Positions 8,335 through 20,794 of a DNA stretch of 64,000 bases are shown in pieces (the stretch's first letter is position 1; each line of letters opens with the position of its first letter). Below the pieces are notes generated by a model. The model was given only the letters and a program-made list of their open reading frames with translations. It ran no database searches and was not told the DNA's origin. The DNA is from CAIWHR01 sp963773195. GTDB taxonomy: Bacteria > Pseudomonadota > Gammaproteobacteria > Burkholderiales > Casimicrobiaceae. The stretch is from assembly GCA_963773195.1 (NCBI GenBank), contig CAVZAE010000002.1, positions 62,001 to 126,000 of the forward strand, written 5' to 3'. The position numbers and the translations under genes are program-made.

Positions 8335-10800
8335 TCATTGAGACGGCCGCTCGGATTCGGCAGGCGGAGCCTCGAGCGCTGGCGCATCGCGCCAATAACG
8401 GCGGTCGTGCTCGCGCTCTGCGCGTGGTGAGCGCGGCACACCGGGCGCAAAGGTGAACGTGAGCGCACCATCGTAATCGGTGCGATAGCTCCGTGCACCT
8501 GCCGAATCGTACCGGGCAACGATCGCGGGTCGCGGATGACCGAATCGGTTGCGGTAGCCCGCCGTGTAGACGGCGATTGCGGGCGCGACCGCGGTGACGA
8601 ACGCGGGCGTCGACGACGTGAGACTGCCGTGGTGCGGCACGACCAGCACGTCCGCCCTCAGCAGCTCCGGCGCGCGTTCGACGAGCGCGAGCTCGCCGCG
8701 CGCCTCGAGGTCGCCCGTCAGGAGCGCGCTGCCATGCGCGGAGTCGATCCGGACGACGCACGAGAGGTCGTTCGGCTTGACGCGTGCGATGTCGTAGAGC
8801 GCCGTCTCCGGTTGCAGCATCGTGAAGTGCACCCCGTCCCACTCCCAGCGCTGCCCCGCGACACAGCGCACCACCGGTCCGCCGTCGCGCGCACGCTGGG
8901 CGAGGATGGCGTTGTCGTCCGGCAGCGACGACGCGAGCCAGTCGACGGGCACCGTCTGCAGGATCGATAGTGCGCCACCGCTGTGATCGGTGTCCTGGTG
9001 GCTGACGATCATGGCCGCGAGGCGGCGAGTGCCGGTCGCTCGAAGGTACGGCGCGACGATGCGTCCGCCAGCATCGGCGTCGTCGGTAAAGCGCGGACCC
9101 GTATCGTAGAGCAGCGCATGCGAGTGCGTGCGCACGACGATCGCGAGGCCCTGCCCGACGTCGAGAACCGTCATCGTGAACGTTCCCGGCGCCGGCGCCG
9201 GCGGACGCACAACGAAGAGCGGCAAGAGCGCCAGCAACCCGAGACTGCGGCCGGGGACGCCGCGGGGCGCGGCGAGCCAGCCAACGCCGGCGATCGCCAC
9301 GGCCATCGCCCACACCGGCGGCGCATGCTGTTGCCACACGGCCTCCGGCGCGCCGGCAAGCGCCTCGAGCGGCACCATCAGCAACGCGAACGCCGCATGC
9401 GCGGCAAGGAACGGCAACGCCAGCGGAACGATGATTCCCAGGAGCGCGAGCGGCACCACCACAAACGTCACCACGGGAATCGCAAGCGCATTCGCCAGCG
9501 GCGAAATCAGCGACACCTGCTGGAACAGCGCGAGCGTTCCCGGCACGAGCGCGACCGTCACGAGCAGTTGCGTGCGCGTGGCGGCGCGTAGCGCACCTGC
9601 GACGCGAGCGACGCGCCCGACGGGCGGCGGGCTGCGCAACCGTCCCGCGTGCGCGTAGAGCAGGAACCCGACAGCGCCGAACGACAGCCAGAACCCGGGC
9701 GAGAAGCCCGCCCAGGGATCCCAGGCGATCACGGCGACCAGCGCCCACAGCCAGACGATCGAGGCCGTGCCGGGCCGCGCGACCGCGAGGCCGATCGCGG
9801 CAACGACGAGCATCAGCAGCGTGCGCACCGCCGGCACCTGCGCACCTGCGAGCAGCACGTAGAGCGACGCAGCTACGACGCCGGCCAGTGCGCCGACCTG
9901 CCGCGCGGGCACGCGCGACGTGAGACGCACGCTGCGGCGGGCGAGTACTCCAGCGAGCCCACCCGCGAGCGCCGCGAACACCGTGACATGGAGTCCCGAG
10001 ATGCTGATGAGGTGCGTGATCCCGGTCCGATTGAAGACGCGCCACTGGTCGTCCGGGATCGCGTGCTCCTCACCGATCGTCAGCGCGACAATCACGCCGG
10101 CGTACGGCGCTCCCGGTAGCGCGGCCAGGATGCGCGTGCGGAGCGCCGCTCGTGCGCGCTGGATGTAGTCGATGACGCGCCCGGCGAAGGGGGCGAGCCG
10201 CACGTTCGCCGCGTCGTCACGCACGTAGCCGGTCGCGCGGAATCCGTTCTCGAGCAGCCACGCCTCGACGTCGAAGCCGTGCGGGTTCACGGTGCCGTGC
10301 GGACGCTTGAGCCGGACCACGAGCCGCCAGCGCTCCCCCGCGGCGAGCGACGGTGGATCGGCGGGCGCGTCGTCCTTCGCGCGCGGCGCGTACCACACGA
10401 GCGACAGCTGCGGCGGAACGACGGCCCCCGCGGTCTCGACCCGTTCGACGGCGAACACGAAACGAGTCCCCAGCGCCCCGGGCTGGGGCAGTCCGTCAAC
10501 GGCGCCTGTCACCGTGACGTCGACACCCTCCCAGCTCGCCGGCAGCTCGTCGGCGAGTCGCGCGCCGGCACGATAGGCCGCGTAGCCGAAGCCGAAAGCG
10601 GCCGACGCGGCGGCCAACATCGCGGCAACGAGGGCCTCGAGCGCCCACGAACGCCACGCGGTGCGCCGCAACGCGCCGGCTGCGAGGCCCGTCATCGCGG
10701 CGCTGCCCAACCAGGGCGCAGCGGGCGGCAGCGCGGGCTGCCATTGCAGCAGGACGGCGCCGGCGGCGCACGCGGCCAGCGCCAACGGCAGGGCACGCAT
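8335..10800 (-). CDS. comEC: DNA internalisation channel ComEC/Rec2
   Basis: 821 residues with the full three-part ComEC architecture. These are the N-terminal membrane and OB-like region (DUF4131, residues about 1-190), the Competence membrane domain (about 205-480; GITHLISISGLHV is the signature at about 250), and the C-terminal metallo-beta-lactamase-like domain (about 535-790; VLDVGQG, SHQDTDHSGG, VPHHGS). It carries single-stranded DNA across the inner membrane in natural transformation. The zinc-site histidines and aspartates of the lactamase domain are intact. It is a single-gene unit next to unrelated genes; its partners here are the type IV pilin operon at 38-47 kb and cinA. Confidence 0.95.
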   Translation of the reverse strand: MRALPLALAACAAGAVLLQWQPALPPAAPWLGSAAMTGLAAGALRRTAWRSWALEALVAAMLAAASAAFGFGYAAYRAGARLADELPASWEGVDVTVTGAVDGLPQPGALGTRFVFAVERVETAGAVVPPQLSLVWYAPRAKDDAPADPPSLAAGERWRLVVRLKRPHGTVNPHGFDVEAWLLENGFRATGYVRDDAANVRLAPFAGRVIDYIQRARAALRTRILAALPGAPYAGVIVALTIGEEHAIPDDQWRVFNRTGITHLISISGLHVTVFAALAGGLAGVLARRSVRLTSRVPARQVGALAGVVAASLYVLLAGAQVPAVRTLLMLVVAAIGLAVARPGTASIVWLWALVAVIAWDPWAGFSPGFWLSFGAVGFLLYAHAGRLRSPPPVGRVARVAGALRAATRTQLLVTVALVPGTLALFQQVSLISPLANALAIPVVTFVVVPLALLGIIVPLALPFLAAHAAFALLMVPLEALAGAPEAVWQQHAPPVWAMAVAIAGVGWLAAPRGVPGRSLGLLALLPLFVVRPPAPAPGTFTMTVLDVGQGLAIVVRTHSHALLYDTGPRFTDDADAGGRIVAPYLRATGTRRLAAMIVSHQDTDHSGGALSILQTVPVDWLASSLPDDNAILAQRARDGGPVVRCVAGQRWEWDGVHFTMLQPETALYDIARVKPNDLSCVVRIDSAHGSALLTGDLEARGELALVERAPELLRADVLVVPHHGSLTSSTPAFVTAVAPAIAVYTAGYRNRFGHPRPAIVARYDSAGARSYRTDYDGALTFTFAPGVPRSPRAEREHDRRYWRDAPALEAPPAESERPSQ

Positions 10801-10910
10801 CGGAGCCTCCGCACCAACGAAGGTGCGCGGGCACGACTCTAGGCTCCGCGCCGATAGCGGGCCATCCGCCGAACGGACGAGGACCGGCGCTCAGTCGATG
10901 GTCTGGGACA

Positions 10911-10928
10911 GCCGACAGAGCTGTCGGC
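10911..10928 (-). terminator. Perfect 8-bp hairpin after the binding-protein gene
   Basis: GCCGACAG-AG-CTGTCGGC forms an uninterrupted stem 24 bases beyond the stop codon of the LivJ-type gene on the minus strand. It lacks a following T-run, so termination would be weak or factor-assisted. The symmetrical sequence could instead be a protein site. Confidence 0.45.
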
Positions 10929-10951
10929 GAGACTAGTACTGATGGCGTCGG

Positions 10952-12109
10952 CTAGGGCTTGCCGGGGTCGCTCACGTTCTCGAACTTGTCGAACTCGACG
11001 TTCCAGAGCTCACCGTTCTTCTTCTCGACACGCCGCACGTAGATCGTCTGGACGATGTCGCGTTGCGGATCGATCGAGATCGGCCCGCGCGGGCTCTGGT
11101 GCTTCCACCCCTTCGCGACTTCCATCGCCTTGTCCGCGTCGATCTTGCCGTCGAGCTTGGCGATGATGTCATAGATGAGTGCCATGCCGTCGAAAGCCCC
11201 GACGGTCATGAAGTTCGGCCGGCCTGCGTCCGGCGCGACCTGCGCATACGCCTGCAGGAACGCCTTGTTCTCGGGCGAATCGTGCGCCGCCGAATAGTGG
11301 AAAGTCGTGATGAGCCCGAGCGCGGACTCTCCCATCGCATTCAACACGTGATCGTCGGTGACGTCGCCGGTCGCGATGGCCTTGATCCCCGCCTGCTCCA
11401 GTCCCCGCTCGGTGTAGGCCTTCATCACCGCGATGCTTTGCTGGCCTGCGGGCACGAAGATGAACAGCGCGTCCGGCTTGGCATCCTTCACGCGTTGGAT
11501 GAATGGGCCGAAATCAGGGTTCTGGAGCGGCGTCCGGATCGATTCGACGACCTGCCCGCCACCCGCTGTGAACGTCTTCTTGAACGCTCCTTCCGCATCG
11601 TTGCCGGGACCGTAGTCTGCTACCAGCGTCACGACCTTCTTGATCCCGTTCTTCGCGGCCCACGTCCCGAGCGGCGCGCTGATCTGCGGCAGCGTCATCG
11701 AGGTGCGAGTGATGTACGGAGACTTCGTCGGAATGATCGAGGTCGCCGCGTTGAAAATCACCATCGGCTTCTTGGCCTGTGTCGCGACGTCGGCGACGGC
11801 CAGCGCCTCCGGCGTCAAACCGAATCCGGCGAGGAAGTCCACGTTCTCCTGAACGACGAGCTCCTGCGCGACGCGTTTGGCCACCTCAGGCGAGGGACCC
11901 CCGGTGTCCTTGACGATGACCTGGACCTTTCGCCCCGCGACCGTTTCGCCGCGGAGCTTCTGGAAGGCTTTCACCCCCGCCTCGAACTGCTTCCCGTAGT
12001 CGGCGAACGCCCCGGTGAACGGGGCGATCACGCCGACCTTGATGGGTTGTTGCGCGAACACCGGGAAGGCGACGAGAACAGCGAAAATCGCCGCGACGAG
12101 CTTGGTCAT
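10952..12109 (-). CDS. Branched-chain amino-acid-type ABC substrate-binding protein (LivJ family)
   Basis: 385 residues, Peripla_BP_6 fold. A signal peptide covers about residues 1-20 (MTKLVAAIFA.. ending PVFAQ). Family features follow: IKVGVIAPFTGAFADYGKQF, the VQENVDFLAGFG region and a late YDIIAKLDG segment. Homologues bind amino acids, amides or aromatic acids for Liv-type ABC permeases. No livHMGF genes are adjacent, so this is an orphan. Such expanded orphan binding proteins are common in Burkholderiales; the ligand is unknown. A symmetric hairpin lies just after the stop. Confidence 0.9.
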   Translation of the reverse strand: MTKLVAAIFAVLVAFPVFAQQPIKVGVIAPFTGAFADYGKQFEAGVKAFQKLRGETVAGRKVQVIVKDTGGPSPEVAKRVAQELVVQENVDFLAGFGLTPEALAVADVATQAKKPMVIFNAATSIIPTKSPYITRTSMTLPQISAPLGTWAAKNGIKKVVTLVADYGPGNDAEGAFKKTFTAGGGQVVESIRTPLQNPDFGPFIQRVKDAKPDALFIFVPAGQQSIAVMKAYTERGLEQAGIKAIATGDVTDDHVLNAMGESALGLITTFHYSAAHDSPENKAFLQAYAQVAPDAGRPNFMTVGAFDGMALIYDIIAKLDGKIDADKAMEVAKGWKHQSPRGPISIDPQRDIVQTIYVRRVEKKNGELWNVEFDKFENVSDPGKP

Positions 12110-12172
12110 GAAGGCCTCGTATGGGGTGATGGAAAAGACGGATCGTACCTTTTCCCGCCGCCGGCTCGCCCG

Positions 12173-12589
12173 CTAGTCGGGTGCGTCGACGTAGCGTGCG
12201 AGCTCGATCAGGTTGCCGTCGGGATCTCGGACATAGACCGATTCGATCGGCCCCAGCGCGCCGGTGCGAACAACGGGCCCCTCCTCGATCGGGACGCCGC
12301 ATGCGGCGAGATGCGCGACGACCGCGGCGGCGTTCTCGGCGACAATCAGGCACAGATCGGCGGAGCCCGGTGTCGGCCGCGCGGCGATCGCCGCGACGCT
12401 CGGACCGCCGCCCTCCGCGGCCTGCCCGACCGGATGCAGGTTGAGCTTCTGGCGTCCGAACGCGAGCGCCTTGCGGCTCGCGCCGAACGTAACTTCCTTC
12501 ATGCCGAGCACTTCGGTGTAGAAGCGGATCGTCGCCCCGACGTCGCGACAGGTGAGCACGACGTGATCGATGCGCTCGACCGTCAGCAT
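12173..12589 (-). CDS. VOC (glyoxalase/bleomycin resistance) superfamily protein
   Basis: 138 residues from the ATG at 12589. Two beta-alpha-beta-beta-beta modules are seen: the first starts IDHVVLTCRD with metal-type H9, the second carries YVRDPDGNLIEL with the matching glutamate near the C terminus. This layout fits small glyoxalase I / ring-cleavage / resistance-type enzymes that bind a divalent metal. The substrate is not predictable. It shares orientation with the downstream LivJ-type gene and the upstream thioesterase gene. Confidence 0.85.
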   Translation of the reverse strand: MLTVERIDHVVLTCRDVGATIRFYTEVLGMKEVTFGASRKALAFGRQKLNLHPVGQAAEGGGPSVAAIAARPTPGSADLCLIVAENAAAVVAHLAACGVPIEEGPVVRTGALGPIESVYVRDPDGNLIELARYVDAPD

Positions 12590-12641
12590 CGGGGTCGTCC
12601 CGCGCCGAAGGCGGCCCGCGCGCGCATCGGCGGCCGCGGCT

Positions 12642-13076
12642 TCATCCCTTCGGCTTCGGCCACAACACCATCTGCGTGCAGCGGAAGAGCGCGATCGTCC
12701 CGCCATCCGCCTTCCGCGCGACGGTGGCGTCCCATACCTGCGTGGTGCGGCCGAGGTGCACGGACTTCGCGACGCACGCGAGCGTGCCTTCCCGCGCGGT
12801 CCCGAGAAAGTTGGTCTTGAGCTCGATCGTCGTGAAACTCTCGGCGCCAGGCGGCAGGTGCGCGAGACACCCGTAACCGCAAGCCGTGTCGGCAAGCGCG
12901 ATGACGGTGGCGGCGTGCAGGTAGCCGTTCGGCGCGAGCAGGTCGGGGCGGATATCGAGCTCGGCGACGACCTTTGACTCATCCACCGCGACCGCGCGAA
13001 ACCCGACCAGACCTGGCAGCCGGCCATCGCCGCGATTTTTCATCGCATCGGCGGTGACGCCAGGGCGCAGCGCCAT
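12642..13076 (-). CDS. PaaI-family hotdog-fold thioesterase
   Basis: 144 residues. The hotdog helix motif GYLHAATVIALADTACG lies at about 51-67 and the characteristic FTTIELKTNFLG strand at about 81-92, matching PaaI/YdiI-type acyl-CoA thioesterases. These hydrolyse aryl- or acyl-CoA esters in the cytoplasm. It begins 5 bases after the alaS stop codon on the same strand, so it is likely co-transcribed at the end of the recA-recX-alaS run. The actual thioester is unknown; a housekeeping CoA-recycling role is possible. Confidence 0.85.
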   Translation of the reverse strand: MALRPGVTADAMKNRGDGRLPGLVGFRAVAVDESKVVAELDIRPDLLAPNGYLHAATVIALADTACGYGCLAHLPPGAESFTTIELKTNFLGTAREGTLACVAKSVHLGRTTQVWDATVARKADGGTIALFRCTQMVLWPKPKG

Positions 13077-13081
13077 GGCGT

Positions 13082-15700
<2,619 letters not shown>

Positions 15701-15794
15701 GGCAGGCGAAACCAGCGGAGCCGACGGCGAGCCATCGGCAAAGCCGTTGATTTTACGCGGGAAGCAGCGCGGCCGCCAGTTTGCGGTCGCGGCG

Positions 15795-16250
15795 TCACTC
15801 GGCTGGCGGGTCGCGCAGGAGCCGCAGAATGGCCGACAGCGCGAATCCGCGGCTCTGCAGGAAGCGCACCTGCCGAGCCTTGTCGCGTTCATTCGCGGGC
15901 ACCGCGCCGAAGCGACGGCGCCACAGCGCGACCATCACCTCGCGATCGTCGACGTCAGCGGTCGCAAGCGCGGCATCCGCGACGTCCGTGGCGACCCCCT
16001 TGGCTTTCAGGGACCCGGCGATCGCCCGCCGGCTTTGCGTCCCGGCCTTGCGCGAAACCTCGGCCTGCGCGTATCTCTCGTCGGAGAGATAACCGAGCGC
16101 CGCGATCTCGTCGAGCGCGGCATCGGTTTCCTGTGGGACGGCGCCGGCGGCGACCAGCTTCGCACGCAGTTCGGCGCGCGAGTACTCGCGGCGAGCGAGC
16201 GCAGCGATGGCGCGCGCGCGGATCGATTTCGGCGGGCGGGCGGCCCGCAT
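15795..16250 (-). CDS. recX: Regulatory protein RecX
   Basis: 151 residues made of three-helix repeats typical of RecX (ARREYSRAELRAKL, YLSDERYAQAEV, KARQVRFLQSRGF). RecX caps and inhibits RecA filaments in the cytoplasm. It lies 88 bp downstream of recA on the same strand, the standard arrangement, and shares its SOS-linked transcription in relatives. The start at 16250 gives the conserved N terminus. Nothing is unusual apart from high Arg/Ala content. Confidence 0.95.
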   Translation of the reverse strand: MRAARPPKSIRARAIAALARREYSRAELRAKLVAAGAVPQETDAALDEIAALGYLSDERYAQAEVSRKAGTQSRRAIAGSLKAKGVATDVADAALATADVDDREVMVALWRRRFGAVPANERDKARQVRFLQSRGFALSAILRLLRDPPAE

Positions 16251-16338
16251 GGCTGCCGCCGGGCTAGGACCTGTTAACGCTATGGGCGCAAACGCGGACG
16301 GGTGGCATCGGGTGCCAATCGAGGCGCCTCAACAGGCC

Positions 16339-17394
<1,056 letters not shown>

Positions 17395-17466
17395 GTCCTG
17401 TCTCCGAGTATCCCCCGGCGGCCTGGCGGCCGGGAAGGCGGGGAATTCGGCTGCGATCATGGCATA

Positions 17467-17478
17467 GAACGAACGTTC
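17467..17478. promoter_or_regulatory. GAAC-N4-GTTC palindrome upstream of recA (possible SOS-type operator)
   Basis: GAACGAACGTTC lies about 73 bp upstream of the recA start. Its half-sites match the GAAC-N4-GTTC form used by LexA of Gram-positive bacteria, not the CTG(T)-N8-(A)CAG form usual in Betaproteobacteria. A CTGT/ACAG pair was not seen nearby. With one short match the assignment is weak. Confidence 0.25.
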
Positions 17479-17530
17479 GACGCAACCCCCCGAACGGCCG
17501 AACCAGGTGGTGCGAAGCGCGACGGGTGCC

Positions 17531-18020
17531 CTAACCCTCGCCGGCCCGCTCGAGCAGCCCCCGCAGCGCTGCCGCGACCGACGCATCGCGCACGGCCGCC
17601 CGGTCGCCATCGAAGCGGCGCGATTCGGCGTCGATCCTCCCACCCCGGACGGCCCACGCGAACCAGACCAGACCCACAGGCTTGTCGGGCGTCCCGCCGG
17701 TGGGACCGGCGACCCCCGTCACCGCGACGGCGACGTCGGCGCGGGTCCGGGCCAGTGCCCCGGCCACCATCTCGCGCGCAGTCGCTTCGCTCACGGCACC
17801 GAACCGCGCGATCGTCTCGGCCGCGACGCCCAGCAGTTCGACCTTCGCCTCGTCCGAATACGTGACGAAGCCGCGATCGAACCAGCCCGAGCTGCCGGCG
17901 ACGTCGGTGATGGCGCCGGCGACGAGACCGCCGGTGCACGACTCGGCGGTGGCGAGCATCCATCTCGCGCTCAGCCAGCACACGTCCGACGTTGATGGCC
18001 AGCGGCGTCGGTATCTTCAT
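17531..18020 (-). CDS. cinA: CinA C-terminal domain protein, nicotinamide-nucleotide amidohydrolase (frameshifted)
   Basis: The stand-alone CinA C-terminal domain (PncC) deamidates NMN and is linked to competence in some bacteria. The motif ATAESCTGGLVA and the later VTGVAGPTGGTPDKPVGLVW are intact in one frame ending at 17531. The expected N-terminal helix (INVGRVLAER) is in another frame starting with the ATG at 18020. The two join if one extra base is removed around 17959-17971. The start at 18020 lies 4 bp after the upstream GNAT stop, which supports it. A GTG at 17983 would give a 150-residue protein with a truncated first helix. Confidence 0.8.
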
Positions 18021-18024
18021 CCCG

Positions 18025-18813
18025 TCATTCGCAACGTCCCGGCAGCCCGCGATAGTGATACGCGTAGACAGTCGCGAAACCGAGCTTGCGGTAGATAGTG
18101 AGTGCCGGTGCGTTGTCGGCGCTTACCTGCAAGTACGCCGCGTGCGCGCCGTGCTGCCACGCCCAGGAGAGAAGCGAAGTGCACGCCAGGGTCGCGTAGC
18201 CATTACCGCGCGCCGCCTCTGCGGTCACGACATCGTAGACGCCGGCAAGGCCGTCCTCGACTGCGGCCTGCGCTGCGCAAACGACGGTACCCTCGGCGCG
18301 CACCGCAATGCAGCGCTTGTCGAGCGGCGAGTTTGCGATACGCTCCCGATGCGCGTCGCGCTGCGCGACCGGCGATTGGCGAAGCTCGCCGACCGCTTCG
18401 ACGAACGCATCGGCGCCGAGCGCCTCGATCGCGACTCCGTCGGCGGTCTCGGGAATCTCCGGCGCGCAGGGCAGCGCGGTCACCTGCACGAGTGTCTCGT
18501 CGAACGCCTCGTAGCCGCGTAACGCGAGCGTCGCTTCGAGATCCGTCGGCCGATCGAAAGGCGTCATCCGGAACAGCGGCGGAAGTCCGTGTTGCGCGTA
18601 GACGCTCTCGCAGTGTCCGATCTTGCGCACGAGCGGCAAGGTGGAGCCGAAGAACGCGTTGACGCTGCGCGCGCGCTTCGCCTTTCCCGCGGACAGCCGC
18701 AGGACCCAGCCGTCGTAGAAAAGCTGGCGCTGCGTCTGGAGCGCGTTCAACCCGGCCTGCTCGATCTGCCGCGGATCGACCGGTGAGCGGCGGTTCGCGT
18801 CGTCGTGCGTCAT
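18025..18813 (-). CDS. GNAT family N-acetyltransferase
   Basis: 262 residues. The C-terminal half is a GNAT domain with the acetyl-CoA loop ARGNGYAT and the later VSADNAPALTIYRKLGF motif, both typical. The N-terminal half (about 1-130) is a less-conserved extension found in the larger GNAT proteins of this family. It transfers an acetyl group to an unknown amine. Its ATG overlaps the stop codon of pgpA, and cinA starts 4 bp after its stop, so it is embedded in the riboflavin/thiamine/phospholipid operon. Confidence 0.9.
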   Translation of the reverse strand: MTHDDANRRSPVDPRQIEQAGLNALQTQRQLFYDGWVLRLSAGKAKRARSVNAFFGSTLPLVRKIGHCESVYAQHGLPPLFRMTPFDRPTDLEATLALRGYEAFDETLVQVTALPCAPEIPETADGVAIEALGADAFVEAVGELRQSPVAQRDAHRERIANSPLDKRCIAVRAEGTVVCAAQAAVEDGLAGVYDVVTAEAARGNGYATLACTSLLSWAWQHGAHAAYLQVSADNAPALTIYRKLGFATVYAYHYRGLPGRCE

Positions 18814-19299
18814 GCGAGGACCCGCTGTCCCAGGGCGAAAACCAGCACCGTATAGCCGGCCGCGAGGAGATCGTCGAGCATCACGCCGACGCCGTTCTTG
18901 AGCGCGCGGTCGAGCTGCCGGATCGGCGGCGGCTTCACGATGTCGAAGAAGCGAAAGAGCACAAACGCCACCGCGATCCGCAGCGGTCCGGCATCGACCA
19001 GCCACAGCACGAGCAGGAATGCGACCACTTCGTCGATCACAATCGCGCCGTGATCGGGCACCCCGAGCGCGCGCCCGGTGAGCTCGGCCGCCCAGACCCC
19101 CGCAAGCCCGAGCACGACGATCGCGGCCGCGAAGACAGCGTCGGAGGCATACAGCCGAAGCACCGCGGCGAGCGGGATGGCAACCACGCGTGCCGAACGT
19201 ACCGGGCGCGACGGGCGCCAGCCCTGCGCCAAAGCCCAGCGCGATGAAGTGCGCCGGATGACTGACGAGGAACCGCAGCGTCGGCGCGCTCGCCGTCAT
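18810..19299 (-). CDS. pgpA: Phosphatidylglycerophosphatase A (frameshifted)
   Basis: PgpA dephosphorylates phosphatidylglycerol phosphate in the inner membrane. The N-terminal part from the ATG at 19299 reads HFIALGFGAGLAPVAPGTFGT. From about 19185 onward the continuation is in another frame (VVAIPLAAVL, DEVVAFLLVL, FRFFDIVKPPPI, GVGVMLDDLLAAGY). Joining needs removal of one base near 19183-19192. All catalytic acidic motifs (IVIDE, FDIVKP, DD in LDDLLAA) are present after joining. The start overlaps the thiL stop (ATGA), and the end overlaps the next gene. Because PgpA is a core enzyme, the shift is probably an assembly error. Confidence 0.85.
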
Positions 19300-20270
19300 T
19301 GCGCCGCGAAATGGTCGTAAGCGTGCGGCAGCGTCGCTAGCCGTGTTCCGCGTTCGTCGAGGACGACGAGACCGGGCTCTCGCACGATCGCGCCGATTCG
19401 CGCGAGCGGCAACGGCAGCACGGCGGCGATCGCCTCGATCTGCTGCGCGGCCGAGCGCGGCGCAGTGAACAGGAGCTCGTAGTCGTCGCCGCCGGCGAGC
19501 AGGCACTGCAGCGCCAGCGCGCGATCGCTCCCCGCGAGCTTCGCTGCGAGTGCGTTGGAACGCGGAATCGCGGCGAGCTCGACGTGCGCACCCACGTGCG
19601 AGCGATCGAGAACATGATCCAGATCGCCGACAAGCCCGTCCGAGACATCGATCGCGGCTGTCGCGATTCCGCGTAGAGCAAGGCCGAGCGCGATGCGCGG
19701 TTGCGGGCGCTCGAGATGCGCCTGGCACGTTGCCAGCGCATCGGCGGCGAGTGTCGTGCGGCCGCCGAGCGCGGCGAGCGCGAGCGCGGCATCGCCAAGC
19801 GGTCCCGAGACCCAGACGTCGTCGCCCGGCCTCGCGTGACCCCGCGTGAGCGCCTGGCCCACAGGCACTTCGCCCATGATCGTGACGCAGAGGTTGCGCG
19901 GGCCTCGCGTCGTGTCGCCGCCGATCAGATCGACGCCGTTCGCGTCGGCAAGCGCGAGGAATCCGCGTGCGAACGCTGCGAGCCACGCGGGATCGGCGTC
20001 CGGCAGCGCGCCCGCCAGAAGCGCCCAGCGCGGCGTCGCTCCCATCGCGGCCAGGTCCGAGAGGTTGACTGCGAGCGTCTTGTGGCCGAGCGCCTCGGGA
20101 TCCGCGCTCGCGGCGAAGTGCCGCCCCTCGACCAGCATGTCGGTGGAGATGGCGACTTCGCAGCCCGGCGTGGGTTCGATCAGCGCGGCGTCATCGCCGA
20201 CGCCGAGCGCGACCGATCGCGACCGCGGCGGTCGCGTGAAATAGCGCGCGATCAGCTCGAATTCGTTCAC
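19296..20270 (-). CDS. thiL: Thiamine-monophosphate kinase
   Basis: 324 residues. ThiL phosphorylates thiamine phosphate to thiamine diphosphate with ATP. The PurM-like signature is clear: FELIARYF start, GVGDDAALI (Mg/ATP aspartates), STDMLVEGRHF, VNLSDLAAMGA and GGDTTRGP. The C-terminal GGDDYELLFTA motif is intact. It is located between nusB and pgpA, as in most Betaproteobacteria, and its stop overlaps the pgpA start. Confidence 0.95.
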   Translation of the reverse strand: MNEFELIARYFTRPPRSRSVALGVGDDAALIEPTPGCEVAISTDMLVEGRHFAASADPEALGHKTLAVNLSDLAAMGATPRWALLAGALPDADPAWLAAFARGFLALADANGVDLIGGDTTRGPRNLCVTIMGEVPVGQALTRGHARPGDDVWVSGPLGDAALALAALGGRTTLAADALATCQAHLERPQPRIALGLALRGIATAAIDVSDGLVGDLDHVLDRSHVGAHVELAAIPRSNALAAKLAGSDRALALQCLLAGGDDYELLFTAPRSAAQQIEAIAAVLPLPLARIGAIVREPGLVVLDERGTRLATLPHAYDHFAAQ

Positions 20271-20335
20271 GGGTCAGACAGGCGCGACGAGCACTGCCGC
20301 GAGCCCTGACGGCATGCCCCGTAACGATTCATGGC

Positions 20336-20794
20336 TCAGCCGGCCGCGCCGGCCGCGCGCTCTTCGGCAAGCGCGCGGATCTCGTCGGCACGCAGCGCGC
20401 CCGCGAGCTTGTCGAGCACGCCGTTGACGAACTTGTGCCCGTCGGTCCCGCCGTAGGATTTCGCGAGCTCGACGGCCTCGTTGATGACCACGCGATAGGG
20501 AATCTCGGGACGCTCGGCGAGCTCCCATGCGCCGATCACGAGGATCGCCCGCTCAACCGGCGAGAGCTCGGCCACACCCCGGTCGAGCCACGGCGCGAAG
20601 CGGGCGACGAGTGCGTCGTAGTCCGCGGTCACGCCGCTCCAGAGCGCTTCGAAATACGAGGCATCGGCCCGCGCGAAGCCGCTCGCATCGGCGATCTGCG
20701 CGTGGATCGCCGCCGGCGCATTGCCCGAGAGCTGGCGCTGGTAGAGGCCTTGCAGCGCGAGCTCGCGCGCCCGGCGCCGCGGATTAGATCTCAT
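20336..20794 (-). CDS. nusB: Transcription antitermination factor NusB
   Basis: 152 residues, all-helical RNA-binding NusB fold: RARELALQGLYQRQLSG near the N terminus, and the C-terminal VINEAVELAKSYGGTDGHKFVNGVLDKL signature in two parts. NusB pairs with NusE (S10) on boxA RNA during antitermination of rRNA transcription. It overlaps the ribH 3' end by 11 bp, the classical ribH-nusB coupling. A run of Ala/Gly ends the protein without apparent meaning. Confidence 0.95.
   Translation of the reverse strand: MRSNPRRRARELALQGLYQRQLSGNAPAAIHAQIADASGFARADASYFEALWSGVTADYDALVARFAPWLDRGVAELSPVERAILVIGAWELAERPEIPYRVVINEAVELAKSYGGTDGHKFVNGVLDKLAGALRADEIRALAEERAAGAAG

Noticed and set aside
17531..17983. 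GTG at 17983 as the true cinA start
   Set aside because: It would remove most of the first helix of the domain. The ATG at 18020, 4 bp after the upstream stop, gives a family-like N terminus in the neighbouring frame, so a frameshift is more likely.
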